Source of the DNA: Bradyrhizobium sp. WBAH42
GTDB taxonomy: Bacteria > Pseudomonadota > Alphaproteobacteria > Rhizobiales > Xanthobacteraceae
DNA: 64,000 nucleotides
Direction: 5' to 3'
Assembly: GCF_024585265.1 (NCBI RefSeq)
Contig: NZ_CP036533.1
Location: 4,225,001 to 4,289,000 of the forward strand
The position numbers and the translations under genes were made by a program. Numbering within the stretch: position 1 is the first letter of the stretch; each line of letters starts with the position of its first letter. Below, in pieces: positions 53,981 to 62,707 of the stretch. Under the pieces are notes generated by a model that was given only the letters and a program-made list of their open reading frames with translations, was not told where the DNA came from and made no database searches.

Positions 53981-55444
53981 CTATGGGCGACCATAATCGG
54001 CGAACTGACTTTCGGTCGCAGATCGTGAAATCGCCGAAAGAAGGACTTCCGCGTGGCGTCTGGAACATATGACGGGATCGAAGATGCTTTGTGAATCCGC
54101 GGATAGTTGTTCGCGTACTGCCGACCAATGATCTCGACGTGCGAGCACTGACTTCATGGCAGAGACGAGTTCTTCCTTATTCTTCTGTGGCCGAAATCGC
54201 ATAAGACAGGAGCGATGCCAATTCGCCCTTTCGGGATCGCCGACGGGGTTCGCCACAACGAATCCGCGGCTGCCGTCCATACCGATTTGCTCACGCGCGC
54301 CTCCGACATCACTCACGATTGCGGGCAGCCCCGCGCTCAAGGCTTCCATAGAGGCCAGAGACCATCCCTCGAAAAATGAGTTTAGAACAAAGCAGTCGGC
54401 GGCGGCTAGCAGGATCGAAGGAGTCGGAAACGACTGCCGGAGGTGAATGCGGTCCTTGCAAGGCATCGTGTCGCGAAGAGTGCGCACTTGACGCGTGTAC
54501 ACTGCATCATCCAGGCGGCCGGCGATCAGCAGATGTGCCTTGCGATCATTCTCGGCGACTTCGGCAAAGGCCCGGACCAGGCCGTAGGCATTCTTCTGAA
54601 CCGTATGACGACCGAGCGAGAGAAAGAGAAACTCGTCGTTAAGGCCTAGCCAAGCTCGGGCTTTCGAGCGGTTCACCGCCGGGCGGTGTGTCTGGTTGAA
54701 CGCGTTCGGGATGGTGATGACCGCGGAATCGGGATAGGACGGATTGCCTGAAAGGTACTGGCGCCTCACGAGCTCGCTTACCGCAACAAAGCGGACAATG
54801 AACTTCGATCTCCGGCGTTCTTCCCTCCAATTCGTGCTTATGGGCGTTGGAATGCCATGGAGCGTTTCCACGACCGGAATGCGGGCAGCGCTGGCTGCCC
54901 GCAAGAGCCAACCGGGCGGATCGTGCGCGCTGATGACGTCAGGGCGGTTCGTCTCGAACCATAGACAGGCGTCGTTTGGCGAGGCGGCAACCGCTTCGGT
55001 TCCCTCTCTCTGCAAAGTTGTGAACAGTTCTCCGGCAGGCGCCGCCGATTGATGTGCGCACATAACCGTCACGCGAAATCCGAAGTGAGGGAGGCGTCTT
55101 GCAAGAAAAGCGACAAATTCATCAAGCCCGCCGGCGTCGAGCACGGGAGTGACGATCAGGCAGTGCACACTCCCTGGCGGTACAAGCAAGTCGTCCCGCT
55201 TCCACACGCCGCCGGTCGGAATCGAGGCGGGCGCAACCGGTGGATTCGGTGCCACGCTCGTATCGTGTGGCACGAGGGGTCTGGACCAGTCGTCAACAAT
55301 ACCGTCACTTGCGGAAGCCAGCTGGGTGCTGATCAAAAGCTTTTTTGCGATACGTCTCACGCCTCGCGGCACCCGCCAGGAGTTTCGTTGGGCCCAAAGT
55401 GTCACGCGTCCGCGCAAAGAGATGTCGTTTTGACTGAGGCCCAT
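53981..55444 (-). CDS. Family 4 glycosyltransferase
   Basis: 487 residues of the GT-B fold. After an unusual 90-residue N-terminal extension come CLIVTPVLDAGGLDEFVAFLA, ETLHGIPTP, VAVSELVRRQYLSG, TIPNAFN, and FLFLSLGRHTVQKNAYGLVRAF. The C-terminal donor site is CFVLNSFFEGWSLASMEALSAGLPAIVSDVGG with the E-x7-E motif. It probably adds one sugar of the repeat unit. It is divergent from the next glycosyltransferase. Confidence 0.9.
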   Translation of the reverse strand: MGLSQNDISLRGRVTLWAQRNSWRVPRGVRRIAKKLLISTQLASASDGIVDDWSRPLVPHDTSVAPNPPVAPASIPTGGVWKRDDLLVPPGSVHCLIVTPVLDAGGLDEFVAFLARRLPHFGFRVTVMCAHQSAAPAGELFTTLQREGTEAVAASPNDACLWFETNRPDVISAHDPPGWLLRAASAARIPVVETLHGIPTPISTNWREERRRSKFIVRFVAVSELVRRQYLSGNPSYPDSAVITIPNAFNQTHRPAVNRSKARAWLGLNDEFLFLSLGRHTVQKNAYGLVRAFAEVAENDRKAHLLIAGRLDDAVYTRQVRTLRDTMPCKDRIHLRQSFPTPSILLAAADCFVLNSFFEGWSLASMEALSAGLPAIVSDVGGAREQIGMDGSRGFVVANPVGDPERANWHRSCLMRFRPQKNKEELVSAMKSVLARRDHWSAVREQLSADSQSIFDPVICSRRHAEVLLSAISRSATESQFADYGRP

Positions 55445-55686
55445 GGGTTCGAATGCCGTTGTCTTGTGCCGTCGGGGAATGGCAGTACGTCAATTAAAAA
55501 GAATAATATATTGCCTAAATACAAATATCCAATTAAATGAGGGTGTTTTTATTTTGGCTGCCACTTTGGGTGTGCGCGATCGTATGTCGGTTCGTGACCT
55601 GATGAACAGCCGACCTAACATCGTGCGCAACCGAGTTTCTCTTGCAGGGCTCTGAGACCAACCAAGCCGCTTCCCCGGAGACCTTC
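55445..55686. promoter_or_regulatory. AT-rich divergent region between two glycosyltransferase genes
   Basis: The block 55490-55540 is AT-rich, with CAATTAAAAAGAATAATATATT and CCAATTAAAT (heptamer 55532-55538). It probably contains both promoters. The words GGTTCGAATGCC at its left edge look like a tRNA T-loop but no cloverleaf surrounds them. Confidence 0.45.
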
Positions 55687-56664
55687 ATGAGTTCCGTCGA
55701 TGCGATCATTCCTTGTTATCAGTATGGGCATTTCCTCAGGGAGTGCGCTGAAAGCATATTGAAGCAGTGCGGGCCCGAGTTGCGCTTGCTGATCATTGAT
55801 GATGCGTCCACGGATAGTACAGGTCAAATAGCGCAAGAACTGGCCCGTTCAGATCCTCGGGTCGAGTTTCGCAGGCATGCCACTAATCGCGGCCATATTG
55901 CTACCTTCAATGAGGGGATCGACTGGGCCGCTGCCGACTATATGATTTTGCTCTCCGCGGACGATTACTTAATGCCCGGCGCGATTGAGAGGTCAGTGAG
56001 GCTGATGGATGACAATCCGTCGGTCGGCCTCACGTTTGGCGGGGCGATCGCACTCCAAGAGGGGCGGGAGGAGATGCTGGCACCGCCGGCGGAACTTGGG
56101 CCCGGAACAAGGATACTGTCTGGCCACGATTTCATCAGAATTAGCGGCGCCAGGAATATAGTGTTGGCGCCGAGCGTGGTGGTGCGAACGAGCCTGCAGA
56201 AGAAAGTGGGGGGATACTTACCCGATTTGACGCACAGCGGTGATATGGAAATGTGGCTCCGGTTCGCAGCGCATGGTCCCGTCGGGTACATCGATGCCAC
56301 CCAGGCTGTGTATCGGCGACATTCAACTAACATGTCGGGCGGATATTCCGCCGAGCAAGACTTCCATCAACGCAAATTGGCGTTTGAGCGGTTTCTGGAT
56401 CGCTGTGCCGCAGTGCTTCCCGACGCCGATGAGCTCAGGTTCTGGCTGATGCGCCATTTAGCGCTCGACGCGATCAGTTGTGCGAGCCGTGCCTTCAATG
56501 AGGGAGACGTTGGGTTATCGGAACGGCTCTCGGCGCTTGCGTCGAAGCTGGACCCGGAGGTTACGCGATCGCGTCGTTGGTGGCTTCTCGCCTGCAAACG
56601 GCGATTGGGATCGCGGGGATGGCAGTTGCTGCGGCCGGCTATCGAGCGGTTAAGGACGCCGTGA
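55687..56664 (+). CDS. Family 2 glycosyltransferase
   Basis: 325 residues from MSSVDAIIPCYQYG. GT-A motifs: LLIIDDASTDSTGQIA, NRGHIATFNEGI, MILLSADDYLMPGAI with the ADD metal site, and THSGDMEMWLRFAAHG as the C-terminal acceptor region. The frame also opens at a TTG (55642) upstream, which is less likely. Confidence 0.88.
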   Translation: MSSVDAIIPCYQYGHFLRECAESILKQCGPELRLLIIDDASTDSTGQIAQELARSDPRVEFRRHATNRGHIATFNEGIDWAAADYMILLSADDYLMPGAIERSVRLMDDNPSVGLTFGGAIALQEGREEMLAPPAELGPGTRILSGHDFIRISGARNIVLAPSVVVRTSLQKKVGGYLPDLTHSGDMEMWLRFAAHGPVGYIDATQAVYRRHSTNMSGGYSAEQDFHQRKLAFERFLDRCAAVLPDADELRFWLMRHLALDAISCASRAFNEGDVGLSERLSALASKLDPEVTRSRRWWLLACKRRLGSRGWQLLRPAIERLRTP

Positions 56665-56765
56665 TCGCCTCCGAGCTTCTGGGATTGCGTCAAGATCGGC
56701 ATTCAACGCCGATCGCAAACGGCTCACGGTGCTGCCGCGGGAACATTCTGGCGCGTTTTCCGGGT

Positions 56766-58037
56766 TCAAGCCTGGTACATCGAGAACTCGCGCAGCGACG
56801 CCCTGATGCCGATGCAAACTCCCCAGAATATCCAGAGATAGTTCCAGTAATGAACCGTTAGCCCGGTGAACATGAGCATCACCACCGCGATGGTGAAGGC
56901 GATGCGCAGAGTTGGCGCGCTGGGATCCTCCATGACGCCGTTGAAGCGGCGTTTTACCGGCAGGACGCTCGCTATATTTGTCAGGGCAAGAAGGAAAATC
57001 ATCGGAAGTCCGAACCGGAGCGCGAATACCAGCCACACAGAATCGATGGTGGTATCGAGAATGTCGTGATTGAGGCGGTCGAACGCGTATCCGGTGAGAG
57101 GAGACTCCATGATCTTTTGGGTGGCCGCGTCCCAGATCAACATTCGAAAGTATCCCGACACTGGATCGAAGGTCAGGTGCGAGATGATCCAGCCAAGCGG
57201 GTGATTGGCGACGGCCATTATCACGACAACGATGGTAGCGAGACACATCTGGAGCGCGGACCAACGCCCGGAATATTCCTTCAGTGCCGCATTATAGAGG
57301 TAGAGCATCAGGACAATGAGACACGACAAAAGGGGCGCGGAGGACAACGACAAGAGGCAGCCGAAAACACAAAGTCCCGCCCAGAGCAGTTTTGACAACG
57401 GGCGTTGCTCCGAAAACAGAAAGATGCCGCAAGCAACGGTGCAGTAGGTGCCCAGCAGAATTGGGTGGTCAAACGTCGAGGCAGCTCTTACCCAGTACAG
57501 CCTGAAGTCGGGCGAGAGTGGCGCTTGGCCGCCGAAAGCGGCAGAAAACGCTTCTTGAACAATGAGCCGGCCCGAAAGGTTATCGAAGAGCGCCAGCAGG
57601 ACGACGTAAGCAGTCACGATCCTGAATGGTTGGATGAAGCTATAAATCGCCGCCGGGCCAAAGAAGAAGCCGCGCGCCACAAGGTAGCCCCCAAGAAACT
57701 CGAGGCTCTCGGCGCCCGTCGACGAGAGCGCACTCGGGCCGCTCGTGTAGTAGGCTGCCGCGAACATCCATGTTGCCACGCCGAATGCAAGATAGTCCGA
57801 GGCGAGCATGTGACGACCGGCCCTGACTAGCCTTGCCACCGCAGGTACTATGAGGAGCAGGATTCCGATCCGCCCAATCGTCAATTTCGCATCGGCGAGG
57901 TATAGCTGGACTTGCGCCGCCGGCAGAACGAGTCCGATCAACAGCAGCCAAGCCGGCAGCGTACTGGATCGCTCGTGAACTCTCGGAGAGGCTGTTCTCG
58001 TCAGCCCGAACTCGCCGCCCGTAACCGTGACGCTCAT
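56766..58037 (-). CDS. O-antigen polymerase/ligase-like membrane protein
   Basis: 423 residues with about ten membrane segments. The large loop and following helices (YLYNAALKEYSGRWSALQMCL, VSGYFRMLIWDAATQKIMESPLTGYAFDRL) fit the Wzy_C/O-antigen ligase pattern, where a periplasmic loop carries conserved Arg residues and a final His lies near the C-terminus (VHYWNYLW). With the protein at 20453 it makes two such candidates in the locus. Its start overlaps the FkbM gene stop (ATGA). Confidence 0.82.
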   Translation of the reverse strand: MSVTVTGGEFGLTRTASPRVHERSSTLPAWLLLIGLVLPAAQVQLYLADAKLTIGRIGILLLIVPAVARLVRAGRHMLASDYLAFGVATWMFAAAYYTSGPSALSSTGAESLEFLGGYLVARGFFFGPAAIYSFIQPFRIVTAYVVLLALFDNLSGRLIVQEAFSAAFGGQAPLSPDFRLYWVRAASTFDHPILLGTYCTVACGIFLFSEQRPLSKLLWAGLCVFGCLLSLSSAPLLSCLIVLMLYLYNAALKEYSGRWSALQMCLATIVVVIMAVANHPLGWIISHLTFDPVSGYFRMLIWDAATQKIMESPLTGYAFDRLNHDILDTTIDSVWLVFALRFGLPMIFLLALTNIASVLPVKRRFNGVMEDPSAPTLRIAFTIAVVMLMFTGLTVHYWNYLWIFWGVCIGIRASLREFSMYQA

Positions 58038-58825
58038 GAGAGGGTCGCCTTGCCCGGCGATGCGGTTTCGATCTGAGCGCGGCGTCTGTGATCGTCAGTC
58101 AAATACCACGTGAAGGTGACTGAACGCGGCGCCAGCCCCTTCACGAAGCGTCGATCCTGAAAGACGTAAGGCCGATAGCCGATGTCGGAGACGAAGTTAG
58201 AAATCTCGTCCGATGCAAATGCGCACATCAGTGCTGGTTTGTATCGGCCTAGCGTGTGTACTGATCCTCGCAGGATGTCCAACTCAGCCCCCTGAGCGTG
58301 CACCTTGATCAGGGAGGGTGCCATCGCAAAGGAATCGAGGGTGCGACATTCGATTCTGTGTTCGCCCACGGTCAACTTGGACTGATCGAAGCGGTACATG
58401 CGGCCGGAATCGCTCAGCCATTCGGTCGCGGCCTCGCGGGAGGTGGCCGCCATACCATCGCACGCCCACCAACCGTATGATGGAACGAAGAATGTAATGG
58501 TGCCCGGCCTGGCCCCCAGCGCGTAAGGCAATACCGAGATGGACCGATCTTCGGAGAATCGAGTCTTGAGCCGCTTGGCCGAGAGGGGTTCCGGCTCGAA
58601 AGCGACGATGCTCGATTGCGGTCTAAACCTCTTGAAGGCCTGAATGCTTTGTCCGCGGTTCGCCCCGATATCGATAATCAGACCGTCTGCTCTGGCGGTC
58701 CACGTGACACCCCTATACTCGGGTTTCGGGAGGTATGAGGCCGCCGCGTCCTTGAAGGCAAATCGCGCCGCCGCCACGCCGGGGATGTTTGCATATGCAA
58801 AACGGGCAAAAGGCTTCAGATTCAT
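58034..58825 (-). CDS. FkbM-family methyltransferase
   Basis: 263 residues starting MNLKPFARFA after a GAGG site; an in-frame start at 58861 is possible. The SAM part is GLIIDIGANRGQSIQAFKRF and FEPEPLSAKRL. The later FkbM motif, usually a K-(I/V)-D-(V/I)-E-GAE pattern, reads KVHAQGAELDIL, so its acidic residues are replaced by His and Gln. It is probably an O-methyltransferase of the polysaccharide, with some doubt about activity. It is coupled to the polymerase gene downstream. Confidence 0.82.
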   Translation of the reverse strand: MNLKPFARFAYANIPGVAAARFAFKDAAASYLPKPEYRGVTWTARADGLIIDIGANRGQSIQAFKRFRPQSSIVAFEPEPLSAKRLKTRFSEDRSISVLPYALGARPGTITFFVPSYGWWACDGMAATSREAATEWLSDSGRMYRFDQSKLTVGEHRIECRTLDSFAMAPSLIKVHAQGAELDILRGSVHTLGRYKPALMCAFASDEISNFVSDIGYRPYVFQDRRFVKGLAPRSVTFTWYLTDDHRRRAQIETASPGKATLS

Positions 58826-58861
58826 CAGGATAGGACCTCGGCCCCATTGCGCGGCAATCAC

Positions 58862-58957
58862 TGCGTCAGATTAAACAAAATAAATCCAATTGCAATAAGT
58901 GGCATTTAAAGATATCGAAATATATATAATAATTTAAATGTCAGCGCGGAAGTTCCC
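58862..58957. promoter_or_regulatory. AT-rich divergent promoter region
   Basis: About 95 bases, with AGATTAAACAAAATAAA, GGCATTTAAAG and TATATATAATAATTTAAATG. These are close variants of the heptamer found in the other gaps. It separates the leftward fkbM-polymerase pair from a rightward glycosyltransferase gene. Confidence 0.45.
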
Positions 58958-60043
58958 ATGGCGATCGGATTGAACGCTACCGAAATGGATGCCTCGTATG
59001 GGTTGGCGGAAAGTCTCGTTTCCGAGGTCGCGGTGCTTATCGTTGGCTATCGCAACCCGCATGACATCGTCGAATGTCTACTGGCATTGTCCCGTGCGAC
59101 CACTTCGCCGGCCTTCGACGTCTTCATTTGCGAGAATGGTGGCGAGGATGCCTATTGCCAACTGGTCTCAGCTCTGGTCGGCGAGGGAGGCCCTTGCCTG
59201 CGGGGCGAAGCTCGCGGAACCGGAATAGATGATAACATCAGCCGATTTACCGGCGTGGAGCGCCTGGTTCTGCGAGCGAGATCGTCAAATGTCTGGGTTG
59301 CGTGCGCCTCCGACAATCTTGGCTATGCCGGTGGGATAAATGCGTGGTTGCGCCCACTCTCTGCAATTCCCACTTGGCGGGCGATCTGGATCTTGAATCC
59401 AGATACCCAGCCGACCGAGTCCGCGCTGGCCGCGCTACACAAACGGGCGGAGTCCGGTCGAAAGGCAATGGTGGGCAGCACTATTCTCGACAGCCTCGAT
59501 GCGGATCACGTGAGATTCCGCGGTGGGCTCTCCTGGCAGAAGCTGGCCGCGAGAGACGTTGCCATCGGCCTGGGAGACCTTCTCAATGCATCCTGCAACA
59601 CCGCGGCCGTCGAAGACGCGATGGATAGCCCTTCGGGGGCATCGATGTATGTGACCCGCTGGTGCATCGAGCGGATTGGTCTCATGGATGAGAGCTATTT
59701 CCTGTTTTACGAGGATATGGATTGGGGACTGCGCGCAAGACATTTGGGACTCGGTTATGCCGCCGACTCGATCGTCGTTCACAAGCGCGGCACCACGACG
59801 GGATCCGCCAAAGGTTCATCGGCCATACCAGTGCTCTCCGTTTACCTCCAGCACCGCAACTGCGTTCGCTTTGTACGCCGACATTTCCCATGGTCGCTGC
59901 CTCTTAGAGTTGCGGTCTCCGTCCTTTATGCACTCAGGTTCTTACTGCAGGGAGCCCCAAGCAACAGCCGTGCAGCGATCGAAGGGCTCGTCGCTGGATT
60001 GAGAGGCGAGATGGGCCGGCCGAAGGAGCGGATGGCACAATAA
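58958..60043 (+). CDS. Family 2 glycosyltransferase (rhamnosyltransferase-like)
   Basis: 361 residues. VAVLIVGYRNPHDIVECLLAL, ASDNLGYAGGINAWL, AIWILNPDTQPTESAL with the NPD metal site, GASMYVTRWCIERIGLMDE, and FLFYEDMDWGLRARHLGLG are the hallmarks of the WbbL-like rhamnosyltransferase subgroup. dTDP-rhamnose from rfbCBDA is a plausible donor. GGAAG lies before the ATG. Confidence 0.9.
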   Translation: MAIGLNATEMDASYGLAESLVSEVAVLIVGYRNPHDIVECLLALSRATTSPAFDVFICENGGEDAYCQLVSALVGEGGPCLRGEARGTGIDDNISRFTGVERLVLRARSSNVWVACASDNLGYAGGINAWLRPLSAIPTWRAIWILNPDTQPTESALAALHKRAESGRKAMVGSTILDSLDADHVRFRGGLSWQKLAARDVAIGLGDLLNASCNTAAVEDAMDSPSGASMYVTRWCIERIGLMDESYFLFYEDMDWGLRARHLGLGYAADSIVVHKRGTTTGSAKGSSAIPVLSVYLQHRNCVRFVRRHFPWSLPLRVAVSVLYALRFLLQGAPSNSRAAIEGLVAGLRGEMGRPKERMAQ

Positions 60044-60064
60044 CGGACGCAAGGGCACCTGCGG

Positions 60065-60901
60065 ATGCGACGGTCGATCTTCATTCAATCGCTCTTGTTG
60101 CTTTTAGTCGTGAGCGCCGGGGAAGACGACATTGTTGCGCGCGCGGCGGAGCGCGACCCGATACCCACGGCCGAATGGCCCAACCCTACGAATACGGGGG
60201 TGCGTCCGCATGTCAAGCTAACGCGTTCCGGCGACGTTGTAGCGGACCAGGCCGGCGTCACGATTTCGGGCCTCGATATTGAAGGCCGCGTCTATATCAA
60301 GGCACCGAACGTAACGCTGATCGATTCCAAGGTGACTTCCGCCTCCTTCTACATCGTGAGAATCGAGCCCGGTGTCACTGGCACAGTGATCAAGAACTGT
60401 GAGATCAACGGCGGTGGCTCCGGCAATGATGGCTCCTATGGCATAGTAGGTCAGGGTACGTTCATCGCAAACAACATCTACAATGTGGAGAACGGAATCG
60501 GTGTGTCTGGGTCTGATACGCTCATTCAGGACAACTACATTCATGATCTCCTTGCGTCCGGCTCTCCGCACTATGACGGCATTTCGATCGATGGCGGCAA
60601 CGCCAACATCGTTGTCAGGCACAACACGGTCATCAACAGGCACACGCAGACATCCGCGGTCATGATCGACAATTATTTCGGACCGATCTCCAACATCGAA
60701 GTCGACGGCAACCTGCTGATGGGCGGTGGATACACGGTTTACAGCTCGGCGCAGTTCAATGGCGGATCGGTCGAGGGGGTTTCGTTCACCAAGAATCGCA
60801 TGGGCAGAGGGAGGTGGGGCTATAGTTCGATTGTGAAAAACCTCCCGGTGTGGCGGGAAAACGTAGATAGCGCGACCGGGCGCACCATTGGTCCTCGGTA
60901 G
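60065..60901 (+). CDS. Secreted right-handed beta-helix protein
   Basis: 278 residues. The Sec signal is FIQSLLLLLVVSAGE, with a plausible cut after ARA. The mature part is a parallel beta-helix with Asn ladders (IKNCEINGGGSGNDGSYG, FIANNIYNVENGIGV, LIQDNYIHDLLASGSPHYDG), like pectate lyase or epimerase-type folds. A role in trimming or binding the exported polysaccharide is inferred from its place. A close paralogue without a signal starts at 62708. It starts 21 bases after the glycosyltransferase gene. Confidence 0.82.
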   Translation: MRRSIFIQSLLLLLVVSAGEDDIVARAAERDPIPTAEWPNPTNTGVRPHVKLTRSGDVVADQAGVTISGLDIEGRVYIKAPNVTLIDSKVTSASFYIVRIEPGVTGTVIKNCEINGGGSGNDGSYGIVGQGTFIANNIYNVENGIGVSGSDTLIQDNYIHDLLASGSPHYDGISIDGGNANIVVRHNTVINRHTQTSAVMIDNYFGPISNIEVDGNLLMGGGYTVYSSAQFNGGSVEGVSFTKNRMGRGRWGYSSIVKNLPVWRENVDSATGRTIGPR

Positions 60902-60923
60902 ATCATCTGCGGCCTCAGGTCGC

Positions 60924-61889
60924 CTATTTATCCACACGCCGGAACCAGAATGATCCTGGCTCCCGCCACGGTTCGCGCATCAGAACCGGACATGCGTTGT
61001 TCAGCCTAGCCTTGTGATTGCGTGCAAGCCAGTTAACTGCGCCAATGATCTCGAAATGTGCGTTGAAACTCAGGAAGGCCTCCAGGAGATATTGCTCATT
61101 CCATAGCCAGCGATCGCGAAGGAGCCATTGAGCAGGGTAATCGTGCGGCGTGAAGACGTCGTGGACATGCACGATCACGTTGGGACGGAGGAGGCCGAGT
61201 ACGTGCAGGTATTCGTGCAGGACGTCGCCCTGCGGGCGAATGATGTGTGAGGAGTCGATGAAGAGAATGTCGTTCTCTTCCAGCGCCTCAAAAAGGCTGT
61301 CTGGGCAGCACTCGACCTTTCTTCTCAGGACCGTGACACCCGCTGATTCGAGCCAAGGTTGCTCAAACGGTTCAATACAGATCTGCTCGCATCGATAGCC
61401 CGGGCTGTCCCTCCCGTTCGCCTCTATCGCGAGGCGGGCCATGAGGGTCGAATTGCCACTCCCGACCTCGACGATCCGTTTGGGTTTGAAGTGACGTATC
61501 ATGTTATAGAGAAATTCGGCGTCTCCAGGCTCGAACGAGCCGTTGTGGTATCCGAATTCGTCGGGTCCCTTTTGAACGGTTGGAATTTTGAGCAGTTCGT
61601 CGCGGTACTTAAATTGCTCGACCAGCTCAAGCTGTGTCGCTTCGTTTAGATCCAGTCCAGCGATTTCTCGCGGAAGATCTAGGTCGCGCTTCAGGTCTTT
61701 CGCGAGAACGATCGGCTCATAGTAGTGATGCCGCACGATGGCGAACTGAAATCTGTCACAGATTGACCTCGACAAGGGAGCTCGATCACGGAGGCGACCA
61801 AGGAGGACTGCAAGTGGAGCAAAAAGTAGAACGACCGGCGTCAAAATCAGATCGAGTACTCGGTAAACGGACTCGCGGAAATAGTGCAT
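60924..61889 (-). CDS. Membrane-anchored class I methyltransferase
   Basis: 321 residues. One N-terminal hydrophobic helix (VLDLILTPVVLLFAPLAVLLG) anchors it. The SAM loop is RIVEVGSGNSTLMARLA, followed by CIEPFEQPWL and DILFIDSSHIIRPQGDVLHEYL, as in the Methyltransf_24 type. It probably acts on surface sugars. It is convergent with the beta-helix gene (22-base gap). Confidence 0.85.
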   Translation of the reverse strand: MHYFRESVYRVLDLILTPVVLLFAPLAVLLGRLRDRAPLSRSICDRFQFAIVRHHYYEPIVLAKDLKRDLDLPREIAGLDLNEATQLELVEQFKYRDELLKIPTVQKGPDEFGYHNGSFEPGDAEFLYNMIRHFKPKRIVEVGSGNSTLMARLAIEANGRDSPGYRCEQICIEPFEQPWLESAGVTVLRRKVECCPDSLFEALEENDILFIDSSHIIRPQGDVLHEYLHVLGLLRPNVIVHVHDVFTPHDYPAQWLLRDRWLWNEQYLLEAFLSFNAHFEIIGAVNWLARNHKARLNNACPVLMREPWREPGSFWFRRVDK

Positions 61890-62707
61890 GGATCATCACT
61901 TCCGATCTGTAGAAATGGGACAATCTTCGGCCTAGCAAGGCTCCGCTTCGATGCACGAATATTGTGGCCCATTGCCATTCCGCCGTCCAGACCAGATCGC
62001 TCGCATGTGAGGTCGTCCAGGGCAGTGGAAAACCGGCGTCTTCACCGGGAGGGAATGGCTGTATTCTCATTCGTTACCGTGTCGCGACTACGCGGCGAGC
62101 CTCGCCTCAGCGGCGATCGATTTCCGGGCATGAGGACTCGCGCGCTTCAAGGGCTACGGATACGCAACCGAATTGATCTCCCTCCAAATAGCTCCTCGAC
62201 AGCCTTCGACTGCCACACCTCAGAAGAGCGCCTGTGTTCCGCTGTCCCCGGCAGAACTCTGCTGACGAGTTCGCGCGAGATCCGTCGAACGGAGAGAATC
62301 GATTCCCACCCAATCGTGGTCTGGCGGTCTTTTTGAAGCGAGCCTTTGGTGAAGTTGTTAAAAATATATATCCGCAATTAAATTGCGAAAATGCCAAGAG
62401 GCGATGAGAAGCTGCGCGCTCGTTGCCGTCTGCGAAGATAAAGGTGAATAAGTCGGCAGTGTGCTCTTGCGGCAACGCGCGAACACTCGCACTCTGTCGC
62501 GGCTTATATCGCGGTGTTACTTCGGGTTTTTTTAATCGCGTTGAATTTGGTCGCGCGTTGCACCCAAAAAATGACCCAAGTGGCGCCCCCATCTTGTCCC
62601 AAAAAAGCCCCCGCCGATGGAGCATGACACCGGCCGTGGCGCGCCTTTGGGGATGGCGCACCTGCGTGCGCTGCACGTTCGATTTAACTGCGAAGGAGAA
62701 AAATATC
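61890..62707. other. Long intergenic region with AT-rich palindrome
   Basis: 818 bases without a gene I can support. At 62373-62387 a perfect palindrome CGCAATT-A-AATTGCG includes the ATTAAAT heptamer. CCCAAAAAA occurs twice (62563 and 62598). An open frame on the minus strand (62147-62377) has acceptable codons but no ribosome site and no family. It probably holds promoters for the methyltransferase and the second beta-helix gene. Confidence 0.5.

Noticed and set aside
55441..55460. tRNA-like GGTTCGAATGCC word
   Set aside because: No acceptor stem, D-arm or anticodon arm around it; it overlaps the start of a glycosyltransferase gene.
62147..62377. Minus-strand open frame of 76 codons in the long gap
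   Set aside because: Codon use is tolerable, but there is no ribosome site and no recognisable domain; left as part of the gap.
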